The notes under the pieces: generated by a model
Told to the model about the DNA's origin: nothing
Database searches by the model: none
Seen by the model: only the letters and a program-made list of their open reading frames with translations
Shown here: positions 29,971 through 38,411 of the stretch, one piece after another
Numbering within the stretch: the stretch's first letter is position 1
How the letters are laid out: each line of letters begins with the position of its first letter
Assembly: GCA_903970165.1 (NCBI GenBank)
Contig: CAJCHZ010000052.1
Coordinates: 1-64,000 of the forward strand
Source: Betaproteobacteria bacterium
GTDB lineage: Bacteria > Acidobacteriota > Terriglobia > Acidiferrales > UBA7541
Length of the DNA: 64,000 bases
Direction of reading: 5' to 3'
Program-made: the position numbers and the translations under genes

Positions 29971-30275
29971 CTAAGCCGGGATCAGCTCAAACGGCTTGTT
30001 GCGAGCGTTCCTGTAACCCGAAAAATCCCGATGGTCCAGCGTAAAAATGATTTCGATGCTCTCACGATGCGCGAGGTATACCAGCACCGCATCGGCGAAT
30101 TGAGGCCGCAAATTCGCATATTGCTCTATAATCGCTTCTATTCGCCCCGCCTCTTCTGCCGTGACCGCCGGTATTTCCAGAACGCCCGTACTTATCCCGT
30201 TCAGAAGCTTCTTGATGGACCGGGGAATCTGCGCAGTAGTCACATCGCCTCCGTCACCAACGGCCCGGTATCCAT
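29971..30275 (-). pseudogene. Decayed PIN-domain (VapC-like) toxin gene
   Basis: On the minus strand the last ~70 codons read EIPAVTAEEAGRIEAII...FADAVLVYLAHRE...IFTLDHRDF..YR, the C-terminal half of a VapC-type PIN nuclease with its Asp residues. Upstream, MDTGPLV (start at 30275) is the usual PIN first strand, but it is in a different frame. It runs directly into LVTEAM, a mid-domain motif, then hits TGA before LLRRFP. So the middle part seems deleted, one stop is present and the frame shifts before RSIKKLLNG. An uninterrupted 133-codon reading from 30372 exists, but its N-terminus does not look like a PIN domain. No antitoxin is recognised. Confidence 0.6.
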
Positions 30276-30482
30276 CAATTCCCGGCCCCGCATCCCGCGT
30301 AACCTTCCTCCAAGCCGCCCCAGTCCTCTCCGCAGCTCTCTGGGCAAATCTTGCCGATTTTCCGATTCGCACCCAGTAGACAATCTAAAGTTGTTCCCCG
30401 GTTCTGCCGATTCTACTCTCGAACAGAAGCTTCCTTCCGGCCCAGCCGGAGACCTGCTACCTACGCTTCGGGGGGATATCGC

Positions 30483-30815
30483 ATGGCCACAACGAGCACC
30501 GTCCGTGAATTCTCATTGGACTATTGTTTGCTGGACCGCCTGAGGTTTAGCGGCATCGAACAGGAAAATCTTTCAGACCTCGTTAGCATCGTCGCAAGCC
30601 TCAAGAATAAGTACGGAATCGCACCGTTTACCGCCTCTGCAAATGGCCAGCCGGTGCCCAACGGGATCATCGCCCGCTACGTCATCGATTCCATCGCTCT
30701 CCATAAAATCATGAACGTGCTGCTGGATACTCCGCGCCTCCTCTCCGTCACCATTTTTCCTCGCGGCATTCCCAAAACAGGACAATTCGAGCTCCACATC
30801 GCCCTCGGTGGCTAG
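30483..30815 (+). CDS. Hypothetical protein in the carboxylase locus
   Basis: 110 residues, soluble, mostly helical in the middle (RYVIDSIALHKIMNVLLD), with a beta end (FELHIALGG). I do not recognise it. The ATG at 30483 follows GGGGGAT. It lies between the carboxyltransferase and biotin carboxylase genes, on the same strand. Confidence 0.55.
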   Translation: MATTSTVREFSLDYCLLDRLRFSGIEQENLSDLVSIVASLKNKYGIAPFTASANGQPVPNGIIARYVIDSIALHKIMNVLLDTPRLLSVTIFPRGIPKTGQFELHIALGG

Positions 30816-30892
30816 TCTCTTCGCCATTCCCCACCACGCTTCTCCCCGTTCCTGGACCGCAAACGATTAGACACGCAGGCCGCAGCGGCCGT

Positions 30893-30920
30893 TTGGCCAC
30901 TTTCTCCCTCGTGCTAAAAT
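30893..30920 (+). promoter_or_regulatory. Possible promoter of the biotin carboxylase operon
   Basis: TTGGCC (30893-30898) and TAAAAT (30915-30920) are spaced by 16 bp, with a TG one base before the -10 (TGCTAAAAT, extended -10). The start codon is 22 bases downstream. Confidence 0.5.
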
Positions 30921-30942
30921 CGCCCAGCATCGCAAAAGGTCC

Positions 30943-32481
30943 ATGTTCCGCAAAATTCTAATTGCCAATCGCGGTGAGATTGCCGTGCGCATTCTGCGTG
31001 CGTGCCGCGAACTGGGCATTCGTTCCGCCTCGGTTTTCAGCGAAGTCGACCGCAAATCTCTCCATGTTCGTCTCGCGGATGAAGCGTATCCCATCGGTCC
31101 CGCGCCCTCGCGCGATAGCTATCTGCGAATTGACAAAATCCTGGATGTGGCTCGCCGCGCAGCATGCGACGCCATCCATCCCGGCTACGGTTTTCTCGCC
31201 GAAAATCCTGCGCTCCCACGCGCTTGCGCCGAAGCAGGAATCACTTTCATCGGCCCGAGCGCCGAGGCTATGGAAGCTCTCGGCTCAAAAACTGCCGGGC
31301 GGCAACTCGCGCGCCGTTCCGATGTCCCCACTGTGCCGGGCGCAAACGATGCCATCGAAAGTCCTGATAATGCTCAGGCTCTCGCCCAGAACATGGGCTA
31401 TCCCGTTCTGCTGAAAGCCGTCGCCGGCGGCGGCGGGAAAGGCATGCGCGTAGTCTCGCGCGACGCCGAATTTACAGGCGCGTGGCGCGACGCTTCATCC
31501 GAAGCCTTAAATGCTTTTGGGGACGAGCGCCTCTACGTTGAAAAATATCTCGAAAGGCCGCGCCACATCGAAATTCAAATCCTGGCCGATGCGCATGGCC
31601 GAGTCGTCTCGCTCGGCGAGCGCGAATGCTCCGTCCAGCGCCGCCATCAGAAAGTCATCGAAGAAGCGCCCTCGCTGATCGTCACGCCGGATCTTCGCAA
31701 AAAAATGGGCGATGCCGCCGTGCGCCTCGCGCGCGCCGCGGGCTATGTCAACGCCGGCACGGTCGAGTTCCTCGTCGACGCCCATCTCCATTTTTATTTC
31801 CTCGAGGTCAACACGCGTCTCCAGGTCGAACATCCCGTCACCGAGCAGGTCACCGGCCTCGACCTCGTCAAATTGCAAATCGCCATCGCCGCTGGACATC
31901 GCCTTCCCTTCGCATGGGAAACCATCACGCCTCGCGGCCACGCCATGGAAGTTCGTCTCTACGCTGAAGATCCCGACAACAATTTTTTTCCCTCGCCTGG
32001 AAAAATTCTTTCCCGCCAGGCGCCCAGCGGCCCCGGAATCCGCCTCGACGACGGCGTCTACGAAGGTTGGACCGTTCCGATGGACTACGATCCTCTTCTC
32101 AGTAAGCTCATCGCCTGGGGCAACAGCCGCGAGGAAACCATCGCTCGTCTTCGCCGCGCTCTCGAGGAGTACACCATCTCCGGCATCAAGACCAACACCG
32201 GCCTCTTCCGCCGCCTTCTCACGGAACCGGATTTTCTTCGCGCGGAAATCCACACAAAATGGCTCGATGAGCTGCTGCACCAAGCGCCCGCCGCCGCTTC
32301 CTCCTCGCATGCGGATGCACAATCCGGTGGCGCCGCCGATGCCGCTGCGATAGCCGCCGCGCTTTGGCAGGCCAATGCCGCATCGGCGCATTCTTCCGCG
32401 CCACCGCACAGTCAGGATTCTTCGCAACTCTCTCGTTGGAAACAGGAAGGCCGCCGCCAACAACTGGACCGCCAGCCATGA
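30943..32481 (+). CDS. accC: Biotin carboxylase subunit
   Basis: 512 residues. It starts MFRKILIANRGEIAVRILRAC, has DAIHPGYGFLAEN, the ATP-grasp loop KAVAGGGGKGMR, ECSVQRRHQKVIEEAPS, and EVNTRLQVEHPVTE (catalytic and Mg sites). It carboxylates biotin with bicarbonate and ATP. The last ~65 residues, rich in Ala/Ser/His, extend beyond the ~450-residue AccC core and may be a linker to the separate carrier. It overlaps the carrier gene by ATGA. Confidence 0.95.
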   Translation: MFRKILIANRGEIAVRILRACRELGIRSASVFSEVDRKSLHVRLADEAYPIGPAPSRDSYLRIDKILDVARRAACDAIHPGYGFLAENPALPRACAEAGITFIGPSAEAMEALGSKTAGRQLARRSDVPTVPGANDAIESPDNAQALAQNMGYPVLLKAVAGGGGKGMRVVSRDAEFTGAWRDASSEALNAFGDERLYVEKYLERPRHIEIQILADAHGRVVSLGERECSVQRRHQKVIEEAPSLIVTPDLRKKMGDAAVRLARAAGYVNAGTVEFLVDAHLHFYFLEVNTRLQVEHPVTEQVTGLDLVKLQIAIAAGHRLPFAWETITPRGHAMEVRLYAEDPDNNFFPSPGKILSRQAPSGPGIRLDDGVYEGWTVPMDYDPLLSKLIAWGNSREETIARLRRALEEYTISGIKTNTGLFRRLLTEPDFLRAEIHTKWLDELLHQAPAAASSSHADAQSGGAADAAAIAAALWQANAASAHSSAPPHSQDSSQLSRWKQEGRRQQLDRQP

Positions 32482-32990
32482 AGTTCGAAGTTCAGCTGAC
32501 TGGCCCGGCGGGCAAGAAACTTCGCACGGTTGAACTTGAACGCGATGCGGACCGTTGGAAAATCACGCTCGACGGTCAGTCCGTTGACGCCGACATCGTC
32601 GAAATTAATTCCAACCTTTTCTCTCTGCTGCTTGCAGGTCGATCCTACGAAATCCATTTGGTGCAATCGCCCGATGGCCTGCTCAAACTCCAGACCGGTC
32701 TTGCGGAGTTCACCGCCGAAGTCGCCGATCCCCGCTCCTGGCGTGGCCGAAAGCACGGCGCTCTCGAAGCCGAGGGCCGCCAGCAGGTGACCGCTCCGAT
32801 GCCGGGTAAGGTGGTTCGCGTCCTCGTGCAAGCCGGAGACAAAGTGGAAACCGGCCAGGGCCTGCTGGTCGTCGAAGCCATGAAAATGCAGAACGAAATT
32901 CGTTCCCCCAAAAACGGCACCGTTGAGCGCCTGCTCATTAAGGAAGGCCAGCCCGTCAACGCCGGCGAAGTCCTCTGCATCGTTTCCTGA
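32478..32990 (+). CDS. Biotin carboxyl carrier protein of acyl-CoA carboxylase
   Basis: 170 residues. A beta-rich N-terminal ~95 residues are followed by a biotinyl domain with EAMKM at 133-137; Lys136 should carry biotin, flanked by PMPGKVVRV and the second hairpin. It shuttles carboxybiotin between the AccC-like subunit and the carboxyltransferase. It is co-translated with accC (ATGA overlap). Confidence 0.93.
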   Translation: MKFEVQLTGPAGKKLRTVELERDADRWKITLDGQSVDADIVEINSNLFSLLLAGRSYEIHLVQSPDGLLKLQTGLAEFTAEVADPRSWRGRKHGALEAEGRQQVTAPMPGKVVRVLVQAGDKVETGQGLLVVEAMKMQNEIRSPKNGTVERLLIKEGQPVNAGEVLCIVS

Positions 32991-32996
32991 GCTGCC

Positions 32997-33602
32997 ATGG
33001 GAAATTGGTATACGAATATTTCGGTGAAGGGTGCCCCGCAATCCGACGTGGTGGCTCTGCTGGAAGAACTCGGCCGCCGCGCTTACGTCACTCCGGAAAC
33101 TTCCGGCTGGGTGGTCGTCTACGATCAGCAAACCGATGAATTTGACCTCGGTACTCTCGAATCCCTTGCCCTAACCCTTTCCACGCGCCTTTCCTGCACC
33201 GCGCTGGCAAGTTGCAACGCCGACGATGATGTTCTCTGGCTGGCGCTCTACGAAAACGGCATCCTCTCCACGCGTTACGCTTCCTCGCCGGAATCATTCG
33301 AGGACGGCGACGAATTTCCGGATCAGAAAGAAGCGGCCGAGGTTCTCTCTCGCGTTTTTCAAAAACCGGAACATGCGCGCGATGTCTTGCGCTTGTTGCG
33401 CAAATCGCGCGGCTTTCTGGCCTTGCTCAGCATTTATTTCAAAATTCGCATCGCCTACGCCGTCGAAGTGGACCGACATCTTGATCTGGCAAATCTGCTT
33501 GGAATGCCGCGAGCCGCGGTGGGCTTGGGCTACAGGTACGTTAGTAAGGGCGAAACCCCGGAAGGCATAGATCGCGAAGCGCTTCGCCGCACCATGGTGT
33601 GA
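32997..33602 (+). CDS. Hypothetical protein following the biotin carrier gene
   Basis: 201 residues, soluble. It has a beta-rich N-terminal half (MGNWYTNISVKGAPQSDVVA, VVVYDQQTDEFDLGTL) and a helical C-terminal half (KPEHARDVLRLLRKSRGF). I do not recognise a family. It starts 6 bases after the biotin carrier stop, so it is likely expressed with the carboxylase. Confidence 0.6.
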   Translation: MGNWYTNISVKGAPQSDVVALLEELGRRAYVTPETSGWVVVYDQQTDEFDLGTLESLALTLSTRLSCTALASCNADDDVLWLALYENGILSTRYASSPESFEDGDEFPDQKEAAEVLSRVFQKPEHARDVLRLLRKSRGFLALLSIYFKIRIAYAVEVDRHLDLANLLGMPRAAVGLGYRYVSKGETPEGIDREALRRTMV

Positions 33603-33647
33603 TTAAAAAACGAAGGACTGCGGTGGATCGCAAAGTTCTTTTAACGA

Positions 33648-34772
33648 TTAGTGGCCGGATGACTTTGCGGGAAAATCCGTCTTTGCCGCATCCGGTAATT
33701 TGCCGGCGCATTCGATAACCTGCTGCGCCAGATAATTCGTCACGTGCGCTTCGTCCCGCGCAATCGTCAAATAGGCCGCCCGCAGCAATTGTTCCTTGTG
33801 ATTGCGCAAACCGTCGCGAATGGTCTGCTGTACTTGCGGGTCAGAAATATTGCGCTGCCCCGGTGATTCGCGTGAAATGAGTTTCAAAATCACGATACGC
33901 GGTCCATCCTTCGACTGAATCGGCAGCGGCGGGCTCACTTGTCCCGCTTTCATCCCCAAAACGACCCGCTTGAGAACCGGATCAGACTGGTTCAGTGCCG
34001 ATTCCGGCACATAACCCAGGTCGCCGCCCATGGCCGAAGAGTTCATGTCCTCTGAGTAATCCATCGCCAACTGCGCGAAATCGGCGCCGCTGCTCAACTT
34101 GTCTTCGAGCATCTTCACTTTGCGCTCGGCTTCCACTTCGTTTGTTGCGTCGTCGTTCTTCAGGTTGCGGATTTGCTGCTCTTTGCGCGGCGTCACCACA
34201 ATTTCGGAAATCCGGTACCGCGGCTCCGCCACATTGAACTGCGCCTTGTTCGCGTTGTACGCGTCCGTGACGTCCTGGTCCGTGATGCTGATTTTCGCCA
34301 CCACTTCCCGGTTCAGCAGCTTCTGAATGGAAAGCTGCCGCCGCAGATCCTTCTTCAAATCATCCACGGTCACGCCACGGTCCTTCAATTGTCTTTGGAA
34401 TTCGTCTTCGGTGTAGGGACTCTTCAACTCGGTGAACTTGTCTTCCACTTCGCCGTCGCTCGCCTCCAGGTTCAGCTTCTTCGCCCGCTCCAGCATGATC
34501 TCGTTGCTGATGAGTTCATCCAGGACGTTCAGCTTCAGCGACAGGGCCTCTTCCTGCGAAGGCTCCTGCCCTTCGGGATTCACGCGCGTCCGATAGTACT
34601 TGTCAACATCCTCGCGCTTGATTTCCTGCCCGTTCACCATCGCCCACACGTCCGGTGCGGGCTGCGACTTTTGCTTGCATCCCGATGCCAAGGCAAGGGC
34701 CATCGCCGCCACGGGCAAGAACATCCCCGCGCGTGCCATCCCCTTGCTGAGGCCATTTGGTCGCCAGGCCAT
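33648..34772 (-). CDS. Parvulin-type peptidyl-prolyl isomerase lipoprotein (SurA/PrsA-like)
   Basis: About 374 residues. A signal peptide ends in the lipobox ALASGC. A SurA-N-like helical region (NVLDELISNEIMLERAKKL) and a PpiC domain follow; the latter shows RYRISEIVV, SSGADFAQLAMDYSED and GGDLGYVP. It should help fold outer-membrane or secreted proteins in the periplasm. The start is uncertain: ATG 34772 is used; TTG 34799 and ATGs at 34739 and 34724 are in frame. It follows rpmB on the same strand. Confidence 0.88.
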   Translation of the reverse strand: MAWRPNGLSKGMARAGMFLPVAAMALALASGCKQKSQPAPDVWAMVNGQEIKREDVDKYYRTRVNPEGQEPSQEEALSLKLNVLDELISNEIMLERAKKLNLEASDGEVEDKFTELKSPYTEDEFQRQLKDRGVTVDDLKKDLRRQLSIQKLLNREVVAKISITDQDVTDAYNANKAQFNVAEPRYRISEIVVTPRKEQQIRNLKNDDATNEVEAERKVKMLEDKLSSGADFAQLAMDYSEDMNSSAMGGDLGYVPESALNQSDPVLKRVVLGMKAGQVSPPLPIQSKDGPRIVILKLISRESPGQRNISDPQVQQTIRDGLRNHKEQLLRAAYLTIARDEAHVTNYLAQQVIECAGKLPDAAKTDFPAKSSGH

Positions 34773-34809
34773 TGTGGTTTTCACAAGCGGGGGAATCAAG
34801 GTGTGGTGC

Positions 34810-35001
34810 TCAGGCCGCTTTCTTCACGCGGCCCAAACGAATGCAGGCCGTGCAAACCCGTACATGCTTTCGGGTGCCGTCTACCACCGCGCGGACGCGC
34901 TTCAAATTCGGATTCCAGCGCCTGCGTCGTGTATTGTTCGCGTGACTAATCACGTTGCCGTAATGCGGCGCTTTGCCGCAGAATTCACACTTCAATGCCA
35001 T
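34810..35001 (-). CDS. rpmB: 50S ribosomal protein L28
   Basis: 63 residues of bL28. CEFC near the N-terminus and CTAC near the C-terminus give four cysteines, the zinc-binding (C+) form. HANNTRRRRWNPNLKRVR is the conserved RNA-binding core. A promoter is visible at 35076-35103. The parvulin gene begins within about 40 bases downstream. Confidence 0.95.
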   Translation of the reverse strand: MALKCEFCGKAPHYGNVISHANNTRRRRWNPNLKRVRAVVDGTRKHVRVCTACIRLGRVKKAA

Positions 35002-35075
35002 AGTTCTTCCTGCTTAAGGCTGTCGTAATGTGCAGCCGGGATTTTGCTTCAGAGAAGTACAGTTCCGAGCCTCTT

Positions 35076-35103
35076 ATTCTAACAGACCCCCTATCCCCAG
35101 CAA
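35076..35103 (-). promoter_or_regulatory. Promoter of rpmB
   Basis: On the minus strand TTGCTG (35103-35098) and TAGAAT (35081-35076) are spaced by 16 bp, about 75 bp upstream of the rpmB ATG. Confidence 0.6.
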
Positions 35104-35249
35104 AGCACGCCTTTTCCCGCGCGAAGTGATCGCCGGCAACAGATCCGGATAGGGCACAGCAATTCAAAACATACCAGTCGCCCTCTTAACAAAAAGATGT
35201 CGTTATCGTAATTATGACGGTTAGGGAATGTTGGGTTTTCTCCGTGTAG

Positions 35250-35280
35250 CGCCAGCACCCGGCTGGCGTTTTAGTTTTTT
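35250..35280 (+). terminator. Intrinsic terminator-like hairpin, similar to 763-787
   Basis: CGCCAGC (35250-35256) and GCTGGCG (35262-35268) form a 7-bp stem with a 5-nt loop, followed by TTTTAGTTTTTT. The upstream TAG and the stem match the hairpin at 763. No plus-strand gene ends just upstream. Confidence 0.6.
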
Positions 35281-35434
35281 AAAGCAGCTTTTGTTTTTTA
35301 TCCCCAATGCGCGGCACGCCCATCCCATCTTTCCTCTGGGCGACTGGCCAAACTCGAAGGGACCCCTAGCTGAAGCGACGCGACTGTGCGGATCAAAGCG
35401 AACGCAGATTAGCGCATTCCCCAGAGCCACAACC

Positions 35435-35524
35435 CCTTTAAAATCAACACTTACATCCGCCTCATACGTGTTCATTCTAAAAGGGTTATAGAAGTGCTAA
35501 CTCTTTTAGATGCAACACTTACAA
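35435..35524. repeat. Three-copy short repeat module, copy B
   Basis: CCTTTAAAATCAACACTTAC (from 35435) and CTTTTAGATGCAACACTTAC (from 35503) are direct copies. Between them GTGTTCATTCTAAAAGGG (35468-35485) is an inverted copy, so copies one and two can form a long hairpin. The arrangement matches 831-904. Confidence 0.6.
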
Positions 35525-35871
35525 AAAACGGGGTCGGGGGGCCAAGGCGCGAACCTTCGCAACCTTCATCTCCCGGCAGTGTTTTACCCGTGGGGCTTGT
35601 TTCACTTTTGCGATGCGCGCGGGACTGCTTAGGGATTCCCCCTGCGGCCTTCGGGGGGTAACGGCCTGACCCAACCCTTCGCCGGGTTCGGGCATCCAAT
35701 TTAACGATAGGTCATTCCTTTTCAATGGTTTACGGAATTCGAACCTGTCCCTAAGTGCTGGTTATTATTTGCCTAAAGGACTAATACTCCAGCCCCTACA
35801 CGGTCCCCTGTATTCGTTCCAGACCGTTAAACTTGTACTTTGAACCTTCGGCCTTAAGGAGACCGATTGCG

Positions 35872-37404
35872 ATGCTAGAACTGACCCCAACCCGGCCAGA
35901 CATCGCATTTGCTGAACAGCAGGACCGCCCCCAAGCGCTCTCGCCCCTGGGTATGGTTCTCTTACTCCTTTTTACCGCCCTGCTTTCCTCTCCGGCCCGT
36001 GCGGACGTTGGGGTGCTCCTCAACGAATCCCTTGATACCAGTTTCGCCAGAATCTCCGGTTCCGGCCATAGCGCCGTCTATTTCTCCCGCATTTGTCCGG
36101 AGACCCCCGTCAAGCTCCGCCTCTGCCGTCCCGGCGAGCAAGGCTCGGTCATGAGCAACTACACCACGCTTGGCGAAGACAAACCCTTTGAATGGAATGC
36201 CGTTCCTCTTTCCGTTTATCTCTACGGTGTCGAGGATCCGCAAAACCAGCCGTTCTTTGCCACGTGGAAAATCAAGCACGTCCTGGAAGAAAGATACCGC
36301 GAGAGATTTCTATCCGGCTACTGCGAGAGTTCCACCTGCCGCACGGGCAACGGTTCAGAATGGCGTGAAATGGTTGGCGCCACTCTCGAGCGCAGCATCT
36401 ACATGTTCGTCGTGGACACTACCATCGAGCAGGACCAGGCGCTCATCGACGAATTCAACTCGCTTCCCAACGAAAATCATTTCAACGGCGTCACCCGCAA
36501 TTGCGCTACCTTTGTCCGCCACATCATCAATACTTATTACCCGCACTCGGCTAGAGCCGATTATGTCAATGATTTTGGCTTGATCACTCCCAAAGCCATC
36601 ACGCGTTCCTTTGCCCATTTTGCCGAGAACCATCCAGAAGCCCACCTCCGCGTTGTGCATTTCGCGCAATTGCCCGGAACCATCAAGCGCAGCACCGTGT
36701 GCCGCAATGCCGATGAGCAGCTGTACCGCTCCAAGAAACTTCTCGTTCCCATGCTCCTTTTTGCGGATCATGCGCTGCCTTTTATGGCCGCTTCCTACAC
36801 GCTGACCGCCCGCTTCAATCCCGAGACGGAGCTGGAGCACAATCCGACCGGAGAAGCCTCCAGCATCAGGCAGCAAATCCGCGACGCAAAATCGCAAAAC
36901 GACACGCTTCGCGAGCAGGAACTCGAAGCGCTCATCCATCAGGAAAGCTCCGAACTCGTAGGCACTTCAAAGGAATGGAAGGAATATCGCATTGCGTTCG
37001 GCTCTCTTGCCGATGAGGCCATCTCACGCGAAGTCATTCCCAATCGCGATTTTCTCGATCGCCTGTTCAAGTACCTCGATCAGGCCGGCATGCCTACGGT
37101 GGACGCCAATGGTGTTCTCTGGCTCGATCTCTCCCCCGGAGGCAAGACTTCCAGGGTGGGCCTCAGCGCCAGCAGCCTGTTTGCGCCCGGCACGGATTCC
37201 CAGTGGGCCTATGCGGTCATTTTGGCCCGCGCCAATCACTACCTGAAAAGCCCGAAGCACAGCCGCGAAATTATGCCCGATTTCAAGAATGACTGGTCCT
37301 TGCTGCAATCTGCCCGACTCAACACATCGACGTCGTTGGCTCTGGGCAACTTGCCGACAGCAAACTCCGGGGCCGCAGTGGCATCATTCAATCCGGCACC
37401 ATAA
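35872..37404 (+). CDS. Exported protein with a possible permuted NlpC/P60-LRAT-like domain
   Basis: 510 residues. A hydrophobic segment at about 30-48 (VLLLLFTALLSSPARAD) is a signal peptide or anchor behind a 27-residue leader. SGSGHSAVYFS at about 65 and NCATFVRHIINTYYP at about 215 resemble the His and Cys motifs of circularly permuted papain-like enzymes (LRAT-like NCxxFV). Cys-rich motifs lie between (CPETPVKLRLC, GYCESSTCRTG). The C-terminal ~220 residues are of unknown fold. TAAGGAG precedes the ATG at 35872. A thiol hydrolase or acyltransferase role is inferred, not shown. Confidence 0.65.
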   Translation: MLELTPTRPDIAFAEQQDRPQALSPLGMVLLLLFTALLSSPARADVGVLLNESLDTSFARISGSGHSAVYFSRICPETPVKLRLCRPGEQGSVMSNYTTLGEDKPFEWNAVPLSVYLYGVEDPQNQPFFATWKIKHVLEERYRERFLSGYCESSTCRTGNGSEWREMVGATLERSIYMFVVDTTIEQDQALIDEFNSLPNENHFNGVTRNCATFVRHIINTYYPHSARADYVNDFGLITPKAITRSFAHFAENHPEAHLRVVHFAQLPGTIKRSTVCRNADEQLYRSKKLLVPMLLFADHALPFMAASYTLTARFNPETELEHNPTGEASSIRQQIRDAKSQNDTLREQELEALIHQESSELVGTSKEWKEYRIAFGSLADEAISREVIPNRDFLDRLFKYLDQAGMPTVDANGVLWLDLSPGGKTSRVGLSASSLFAPGTDSQWAYAVILARANHYLKSPKHSREIMPDFKNDWSLLQSARLNTSTSLALGNLPTANSGAAVASFNPAP

Positions 37405-37556
37405 TTCCGCATTCCAAGCTAGTCCTGTGAGTACTGTCGCGCACGGCCTAATCTCGCCGTGCGTCCCGTACTATTTTCTCGCCTCAATTTTTGGGGAACT
37501 TTAGTATTGTCTGTTTCATCTGTACTGGTGTAGTTTCCCAGCACAAGGTGCAGCGA

Positions 37557-38351
37557 ATGCATTTTTTGCTCCGAGTCTCGTTGCTGGTTTGTTCGCTGCT
37601 GCTCGTATCGGACGCCTCCAGTTCAAAACTACCCCTCGCGCCTGAGCCCGCAGGGTCATCGTCTACCCCACCCGTCATTGTCATTGGATTTGTTGGCGGG
37701 TACGTTCGTCACGACGATCGCGTCCACACGGAAGTCCAGCTCGCCGACCGCCTCCGCGAAGAATACGCTTCCGCTTTATCTGTCCAAACATTTGAGAATC
37801 ATCGCGGCGAGGACGCACATCACGCCGTCCTCCGCCTTCTCGACGCCAACGGCGACGGCACCTTGTCTCCTGAAGAAAAACAAAACGCGCGTGTCATTAT
37901 TTTTGGCCACAGCTGGGGCGCTTCAGAAACCGTCGAGCTCGCCCGCAAGCTCGAAAAAGATGGCGTCCCCGTAGTCCTCACGATTCAAGTGGATAGCGTC
38001 CAGAAAAAGGGAGAAAACGACGCGCTCATCCCCGCCAACGTATCCCAGGCCGTTAATTTTTATCAGCTCGATGGTTTTCTTCACGGCCAACCGGAAATTC
38101 GAGCCGCCAATCCCGCCCGCACACGCATCCTCGGCAATTTCCGTTCGGATTACAAAGACAAGCCCATGACTTGCGGCCAATATCCCTGGTGGAACCGGCT
38201 GTTCATGAAACCGCATATCCAGATCGAATGCGATCCCACGGTATGGAAGCAGGTTGAATCGCTCATTCGCTCGAATCTGTCTTTGGAAGCGCGCATCCCG
38301 CAACCCAACGAGAGCAATTCTCCAGCTTCAACCTTTAAAGAAAACCGCTGA
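37557..38351 (+). CDS. Exported alpha/beta-hydrolase-like protein with EF-hand-like loop
   Basis: About 264 residues. A signal peptide (FLLRVSLLVCSLLLVSDA) is followed by VIVIGFVGGY (first strand with glycines) and the nucleophile elbow GHSWGAS. Between them sits DANGDGTLSPEE, a near-perfect EF-hand calcium loop (D-x-N-x-D-G-x-L-x-x-E-E). The His and Asp of a triad cannot be placed with certainty. It may be a lipase or esterase-like enzyme outside the cytoplasm. ATG 37557 is preferred because the signal peptide follows directly and AAGGTG is upstream. Confidence 0.72.
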   Translation: MHFLLRVSLLVCSLLLVSDASSSKLPLAPEPAGSSSTPPVIVIGFVGGYVRHDDRVHTEVQLADRLREEYASALSVQTFENHRGEDAHHAVLRLLDANGDGTLSPEEKQNARVIIFGHSWGASETVELARKLEKDGVPVVLTIQVDSVQKKGENDALIPANVSQAVNFYQLDGFLHGQPEIRAANPARTRILGNFRSDYKDKPMTCGQYPWWNRLFMKPHIQIECDPTVWKQVESLIRSNLSLEARIPQPNESNSPASTFKENR

Positions 38352-38411
38352 CCTAAGTTCACACGGAAGCAGGTGTCATCCCGAGCGAAGCGAGGGATCT
38401 GCTTTTGCTTT

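Larger units (their letters stand above)
35104..35871. other. Long intergenic region with hairpin and repeat module
   Basis: About 770 bases between rpmB and the next plus-strand gene lack a convincing gene. They contain a terminator-like hairpin (35250-35280), a repeat module (35435-35524), and a segment near 35540-35700 with a CCTTCGGGGGG-type stem. Minus-strand frames at 35221-35475 and 35519-35725 are open, but without recognisable protein features. A TTCGAA-containing stretch near 35738 does not fold as a tRNA arm. Confidence 0.55.

Noticed and set aside
29584-30543. 319-codon plus-strand frame
   Set aside because: It begins inside the carboxyltransferase gene in another frame and runs across the PIN remnant; Arg/Pro/Ser-rich with no domain.
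31507-32463. 318-codon minus-strand frame
   Set aside because: It is antisense to accC, whose family match is certain; no protein features.
35221-35725. Two minus-strand frames (84 and 68 codons) in the intergenic region
   Set aside because: Neither has a ribosome site or a recognisable domain, and both cover the repeat and hairpin elements.
35725-35760. TTCGAA-containing stretch that resembles a tRNA T-loop
   Set aside because: The flanking bases do not form a 5-bp T-stem, and no anticodon or acceptor arms fit.
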